Source: Syntrophaceticus sp050949745
Lineage (GTDB): Bacteria; Bacillota; DSM-12270; Thermacetogeniales; Thermacetogeniaceae
Length of the DNA: 64,000 bases
Assembly: GCA_050949745.1 (NCBI GenBank)
Contig: JBMNGF010000020.1
Span: forward strand, 1 to 64,000
Direction of reading: 5' to 3'
Of this stretch, positions 61,366-64,000 are shown piece after piece. Below the pieces are notes generated by a model, which was not told where the DNA came from, ran no database searches, and saw only the letters and a list, made by a program, of their open reading frames with translations. Positions within the stretch are counted from its first letter, which is position 1, and every line of letters starts with the position of its first letter. Position numbers and translations under genes: made by a program.

Positions 61366-62436
61366 ATGGAACAAACAATAGAACAGACTGTAAGGTACAT
61401 TTACCCCTTTACAGCACTTGTGGGGCAGGATGGCATGAAACTCGCCCTGATTCTCAATGCCATTAATCCAAAACTGGCCGGCGTTTTAATCCGCGGAGAA
61501 AAAGGCACAGCCAAGTCGACAGCGGTGCGTGCCCTGGCGGCTTTGCTACCTGATAACCAGGTAATGGTCGACTGCCCCTTTGGATGTGACCCGGAGGATG
61601 TTACCACAATGTGCAGTTCCTGTAGAGAGCAGCTTACAAGCGGTGATGAATTGGACAAGACAAAACGCAAGATGCGAGTTGTTGAACTGCCCGTTTCCGC
61701 CACCGAGGACCGGGTGGTAGGAACCCTCGACCTGGAAGAGGCCATCAAAAAGGGGGAAAGGCGCTTTGAGCCTGGTGTCTTGGCAGAAGCTAACCGCGGC
61801 ATCCTTTATGTTGATGAGGTCAACCTACTGGATGACCATATAGTTGATGTTTTATTGGATTCAGCTGCAATGGGCGTCAATACGGTGGAGCGGGAGGGAG
61901 TGTCCTTTACACATCCCGCAAACTTTATGCTTGTGGGAACCATGAACCCCGAAGAAGGGGAACTAAGACCCCAACTCTTAGACCGCTTTGGCTTGTGTGT
62001 ACAGATCGAGGGGATCCTTGACCCTGACCAGCGGGTGGAGGTGATCCGCAGAAGAGTTGCCTTTGAGGAAGACCCTGCCGGATTCTGCGAGGATTGGGAA
62101 CCGGAACAGGAAAAACTACGGCAGCAGATAATAGCAGCTAAAAAAGCCCTGCCCAAGGTGCAGGTATCTGATAAGATGCTCTACCTAATCGCGGACATAG
62201 CTGTAGAAATGGGAGTAGACGGCCACCGCGCCGATCTGATCATGATGAAGGCAGCAAAAACTATGGCTGCACTCCAGGGACGGGATGAAGTCAATGAAGA
62301 AGATATCCGTGCTACAGCAGATCTGGCTCTCATGCACAGGATGCGCCGCAAACCCTTCCAGGATCTCCGCCTTGATCAGCAGAAGCTGGAGGAGGTCATG
62401 GGGGGGCGAAGCCATCTGCATACACACAGCTCTTAA
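61366..62436 (+). CDS. Second ChlI-type AAA+ chelatase subunit
   Basis: 356 residues from ATG 61366. Walker A GEKGTAKST from residue 44, LYVDEVNLLDDHIVDVLLD, GTMNPEEGELRPQLLDRFGL and the C-terminal AAA+ lid (DGHRADLIMMKAAKTMAAL) are very close to the ChlI part of the preceding protein, including the extra CPFGCDPEDVTTMCSSC cysteines. It is a stand-alone ring subunit that probably mixes with the fused one. The gene follows 46 bases after it. Confidence 0.9.
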   Translation: MEQTIEQTVRYIYPFTALVGQDGMKLALILNAINPKLAGVLIRGEKGTAKSTAVRALAALLPDNQVMVDCPFGCDPEDVTTMCSSCREQLTSGDELDKTKRKMRVVELPVSATEDRVVGTLDLEEAIKKGERRFEPGVLAEANRGILYVDEVNLLDDHIVDVLLDSAAMGVNTVEREGVSFTHPANFMLVGTMNPEEGELRPQLLDRFGLCVQIEGILDPDQRVEVIRRRVAFEEDPAGFCEDWEPEQEKLRQQIIAAKKALPKVQVSDKMLYLIADIAVEMGVDGHRADLIMMKAAKTMAALQGRDEVNEEDIRATADLALMHRMRRKPFQDLRLDQQKLEEVMGGRSHLHTHSS

Positions 62437-62698
62437 TGTTTATTAAACGCTATGCTGAGTAATTATGTGTTAAACCGATCATCGATATGATCTGCTCTAC
62501 AGGAAACCAGCTTAGCAACGGGTTTAACTATGTCAATAATACCGTCAATAACTCAAGATGATCAACAGAAACAGGGTTGACAGTTTTCTCCGTGTGATAA
62601 AGAGTGAGGCATTTTTAATTGAGGCAGTGAAATTTTAGTCAGAGGAAACGTGACATAGCGCAAAAATCTGCGAAATAGGGATAAGGAGTGTTTTTCAT
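62437..62698. other. Gap between the chelatase genes and the ABC-2 exporter
   Basis: 262 bases without a coding pattern. TTGACA occurs at 62577-62582 but the best -10-like text (TAAAGA) is only 15 bases away, so a promoter is uncertain. No copy of the leader hairpin family is visible here. Confidence 0.4.
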
Positions 62699-63544
62699 TT
62701 GATCGAGATTAGCGGTCTCTGCAAGTACTACAAAGAAGTGAAAGCAGTTGATCACCTGGATATGACAGTGCAAGAAGGAGAGATATTTGGCCTGCTGGGA
62801 CCGAACGGAGCCGGGAAGACGACCACGATGCGCATCCTGACGACATTAGCGCGCCCGACCGCAGGGAAAGTGTACATCAACGGCAGAGAGGTGTCCCGCA
62901 GAGAAAGGCAGATCAAAAATGAGATCGGCGTTGTTTCCCAGACAGAAAATCTAGACGTAGAGATGACAGCCCGGGAGAACATGGAATTACACGGGCGCCT
63001 CTTCAAGATACCCGTCCAGGAGCGGCGAGAACAGATCGAAAAACTGCTTGCTTTTGTGGATTTGACTGAGCGTGCGGATACGGCTGTAGGCCGATTTTCC
63101 GGGGGTATGAAAAGGAGGCTGATGATTGCCCGCGCCCTGCTGCACAGTCCGCGCCTCATCCTAATGGACGAGCCGACAGTGGGACTTGACCCCCAGGTGC
63201 GCCGCAAGATCTGGGATCTGATCAGGAGTCTCAACAGCGAGCGGATCACAGTGTTGTTGACCACCCACTATATTGAGGAGGCAGAACTGCTCTGCCACAG
63301 AGTGGGGATCATGAACAAAGGGAAATTGATAGCCCTGGGAACTCCCGCAGAACTAAAAAAGAAAGTGGGCAAGTTCGTTGTGGAGGTCCCCAACCATAAC
63401 GAGACCGAGTACCATGTCTGCGAAGAGAGAGGAGAGGCGCTGCGCTACGCCTCAGCGATGCAAAAGGACATGGTGATCAGAGAGAGCAACCTGGAAGATG
63501 TCTTCGTGGAACTGACCGGGCGCAAGGTGGGTGAGGTGAGATGA
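62699..63544 (+). CDS. ABC-2 exporter ATPase (DrrA/CcmA type)
   Basis: 281 residues from TTG 62699. Walker A GPNGAGKTTT, signature FSGGMKRRLMIARAL, Walker B LILMDEPTVGLDPQ, H-loop TTHYIEEAE and the C-terminal tail VFVELTGRKVGE. The ATPase class drives drug or small-molecule export. ATGA overlap couples it to the permease. It lies 260 bases after the ChlI gene; a functional tie to the chelatase locus is plausible but unproven. Confidence 0.9.
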   Translation: MIEISGLCKYYKEVKAVDHLDMTVQEGEIFGLLGPNGAGKTTTMRILTTLARPTAGKVYINGREVSRRERQIKNEIGVVSQTENLDVEMTARENMELHGRLFKIPVQERREQIEKLLAFVDLTERADTAVGRFSGGMKRRLMIARALLHSPRLILMDEPTVGLDPQVRRKIWDLIRSLNSERITVLLTTHYIEEAELLCHRVGIMNKGKLIALGTPAELKKKVGKFVVEVPNHNETEYHVCEERGEALRYASAMQKDMVIRESNLEDVFVELTGRKVGEVR

Positions 63545-64000
63545 TAACAGATACATACACGGTTTTTTGGCGGGAAATGGTGCTGTTGCGCAAGAAATTC
63601 AAGAGCTTTTTTGCAGGTAGTATGGTCAGCCCCTTGCTCTATCTGCTTTCTTTCGGCTGGGGGCTGGGGAGGAATATTCAATTTGGCACAACGAGCTACC
63701 TGGATTTTGTTGTGCCGGGTATCATCGCCTTGAGCGCTATGAATGCCAGCTACAATGCCACAGGCGCCTCGCTCAATGTCAGCCGGCTGTACCATAAAAC
63801 GCTGGAGGAATTCCTGGCGGCGCCGATTAGTGTCTACTCACTGGTGCTGGGCAACATTTTCAGCGGCTGCTTTCGTGGCCTGTTTTCATCGGTGATCATT
63901 ATTATTTTTTCCTATTTTTTTGGAGCACATTTGCACCTTAATGTGTGGTTCTTTGTTTCTCTGCTGCTGACCTGTTTCTTATTCGCTGCTTTGGGGTTAG
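63541..64000 (+). CDS. ABC-2 exporter permease (N-terminal part, runs off window)
   Basis: An open frame from ATG 63541 to the window edge. WREMVLLRKKFKSFFAGSMVSPLLYLLSFGWGLG, FVVPGIIALSAMNASYNATGASL and EEFLAAPISVYSLVLGNIFSGCFRG are the classic ABC-2 (DrrB/NodJ) permease opening with several hydrophobic segments. About 153 codons are visible; the rest lies beyond the window. Confidence 0.85.
   Translation, partial: MITDTYTVFWREMVLLRKKFKSFFAGSMVSPLLYLLSFGWGLGRNIQFGTTSYLDFVVPGIIALSAMNASYNATGASLNVSRLYHKTLEEFLAAPISVYSLVLGNIFSGCFRGLFSSVIIIIFSYFFGAHLHLNVWFFVSLLLTCFLFAALGL

Noticed and set aside
1..64000. CRISPR arrays, tRNA and rRNA genes, prophage
   Set aside because: No regularly spaced repeats, no tRNA TPsiC/acceptor pattern, no rRNA text and no phage structural genes were seen in any part of the window.

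Overview
This window reads as chromosome of an anaerobic, endospore-forming member of the Bacillota (Clostridia, in the broad Desulfotomaculum/Desulfitobacterium/Syntrophomonas neighbourhood). The reasons are the low-to-moderate G+C, strong AGGAGG ribosome binding sites with many TTG/GTG starts, a SleB-type cortex hydrolase with LysM repeats under a c-di-AMP riboswitch, 2-hydroxyacyl-CoA dehydratase activase-type proteins, and a selenocysteine formate dehydrogenase built on NADH-dehydrogenase-like subunits. The species cannot be named from the sequence alone.

Layout. 1-4.3 kb: end of a membrane hydrolase gene, then a TetR regulator with a perfect 38-bp operator driving two DUF2229 proteins and an HgdC-like ATPase. 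4.4-8.6 kb: small regulator/transporter modules (GbsR-like, XRE plus membrane protein, YtrA-type GntR plus ABC exporter) and a frameshifted DUF3786 gene. 8.7-14.6 kb: nth, csp, an SH3-NlpC/P60 protein, a HAD phosphatase, a metallo-beta-lactamase-fold protein, degV and a small conserved protein. 15.0-21.5 kb: a type I restriction-modification island (hsdM, hsdS with two 1-nt shifts, hsdR). 22-32.3 kb: alanine symporter, ferredoxin, ychF, then a housekeeping run acpS-nnrD-alr-tsaE-tsaB-rimI-(small genes)-tsaD-lgt. 32.5-33.6 kb: sleB-like gene with its riboswitch, on the minus strand. 34.2-39.7 kb: four-gene NAD(H)-linked formate dehydrogenase operon; fdhA is read through an in-frame TGA with a clear SECIS hairpin.

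41.0-64.0 kb: a large metal/tetrapyrrole-related locus. It holds a NikBCDE/Opp-type ABC transporter with two solute-binding lipoproteins (one frameshifted), a Gate-domain permease, a DUF4198 protein, a flavodoxin, a FecCD-type importer (permease, ATPase, lipoprotein) wrapped around a CobN/ChlH-type chelatase large subunit, a ChlI-ChlD fusion, a second ChlI, and the start of an ABC-2 exporter. Related RNA hairpins with co-varying stems sit before several of these transcription units. Two copies of a 202-bp repeat, an ABC ATPase relic and an IS91-type transposase relic mark rearrangements in this locus.

The working model for the last region is that one regulon takes up a metal or a metal complex and handles it with an ATP-dependent tetrapyrrole chelatase. 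The substrate is not shown by the sequence. Coordinates were derived by hand; several starts were moved downstream of the longest possible ORF on ribosome-binding-site grounds, as stated per entry.
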